From: Watersipora subatra
Lineage: Eukaryota > Bryozoa > Gymnolaemata > Cheilostomatida > Watersiporidae
Reading direction: 5' to 3'
DNA length: 64,000 nucleotides
NCBI RefSeq assembly: GCF_963576615.1
Contig: NC_088708.1
Coordinates: 4,526,001 to 4,590,000, forward strand
Shown: one piece after another, positions 63,703 to 64,000 of the stretch
Layout of the letters: every line of letters starts with the position of its first letter
How positions within the stretch are numbered: the first letter of the stretch is position 1
Translations under genes and position numbers: made by a program
The notes under the pieces: model-generated
What the model saw: the letters and a program-made list of their open reading frames with translations, nothing else
What the model was told of the DNA's origin: nothing
The model's database searches: none

Positions 63703-64000
63703 CTATAAAACTGGAGCGATGCCTACAATTAGACGGCTTCCACTATAAGGTTTGGCTGATGTGTAGCGCGAGTATTAGCTTTGACTAAAAACAGCAATGC
63801 CATTACAGGACACGTCACCTTACTAAATAGACTGACCAATGAGAGTTGATCTCAATCGTGTGAAAACCGTGATGGATTTGTCAATAACATTATTGAAGTA
63901 TCGCGAGCATATTAATTATTGGATAACTGGCATTGGTACCCAGCGTTGCTCAGTTGAGGGATGTAATTATAATCCTATATTACAATATATCAATGTATTT

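Overview
The window is animal nuclear DNA: AT-rich, with intron-rich genes, GT-AG introns, abundant non-autonomous DNA transposons, intronic minisatellites and one decayed retroelement. The gene repertoire fits an invertebrate metazoan. The phylum cannot be settled from sequence reading alone; a lophotrochozoan is plausible but that is inference.

Four conserved host genes were found by reading exons on both strands and checking that splice phases add up. (1) PHTF, an ER multi-pass membrane protein, lies on + at 12274-25599 in 10 exons and gives 705 aa. (2) PLCL/PRIP, the catalytically inactive phospholipase C-like protein, lies on - at 49512-27483 in 23 exons and gives 1090 aa. (3) STK11/LKB1, the master kinase upstream of AMPK, lies on + at 50013-55571 in 7 exons and gives 389 aa. 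(4) The 3' end of ASNSD1, an asparagine-synthetase-domain protein, lies on - at 63702-59544 and continues off the right edge. PHTF and PLCL converge. PLCL and STK11 diverge from a shared gap of about 500 bp that probably holds a two-way promoter.

Layout: 1-12.2 kb has no recognised gene. It holds a tRNA-derived SINE, two nested terminal-inverted-repeat (TIR) elements, a family rich in CTCGAG palindromes, a piggyBac-like element and a broken Ty3-like retroelement fossil. PHTF introns carry two long fold-back elements, a hairpin cluster and a minisatellite. PLCL introns carry five minisatellites and two TIR elements. The large STK11 intron holds two TIR elements side by side. 55.6-59.5 kb is intergenic with nothing recognised.

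The most unusual pattern is that in three of the four genes an exon-intron junction has itself been tandemly duplicated: a 29-bp unit at a PHTF donor, a 37-bp minisatellite at a PLCL donor and a 58-bp triplication at an STK11 acceptor. Each leaves a row of decoy splice sites. No clearly new multi-gene system was found. All exon edges come from splice motifs, phase and remembered family sequence, not from transcripts.
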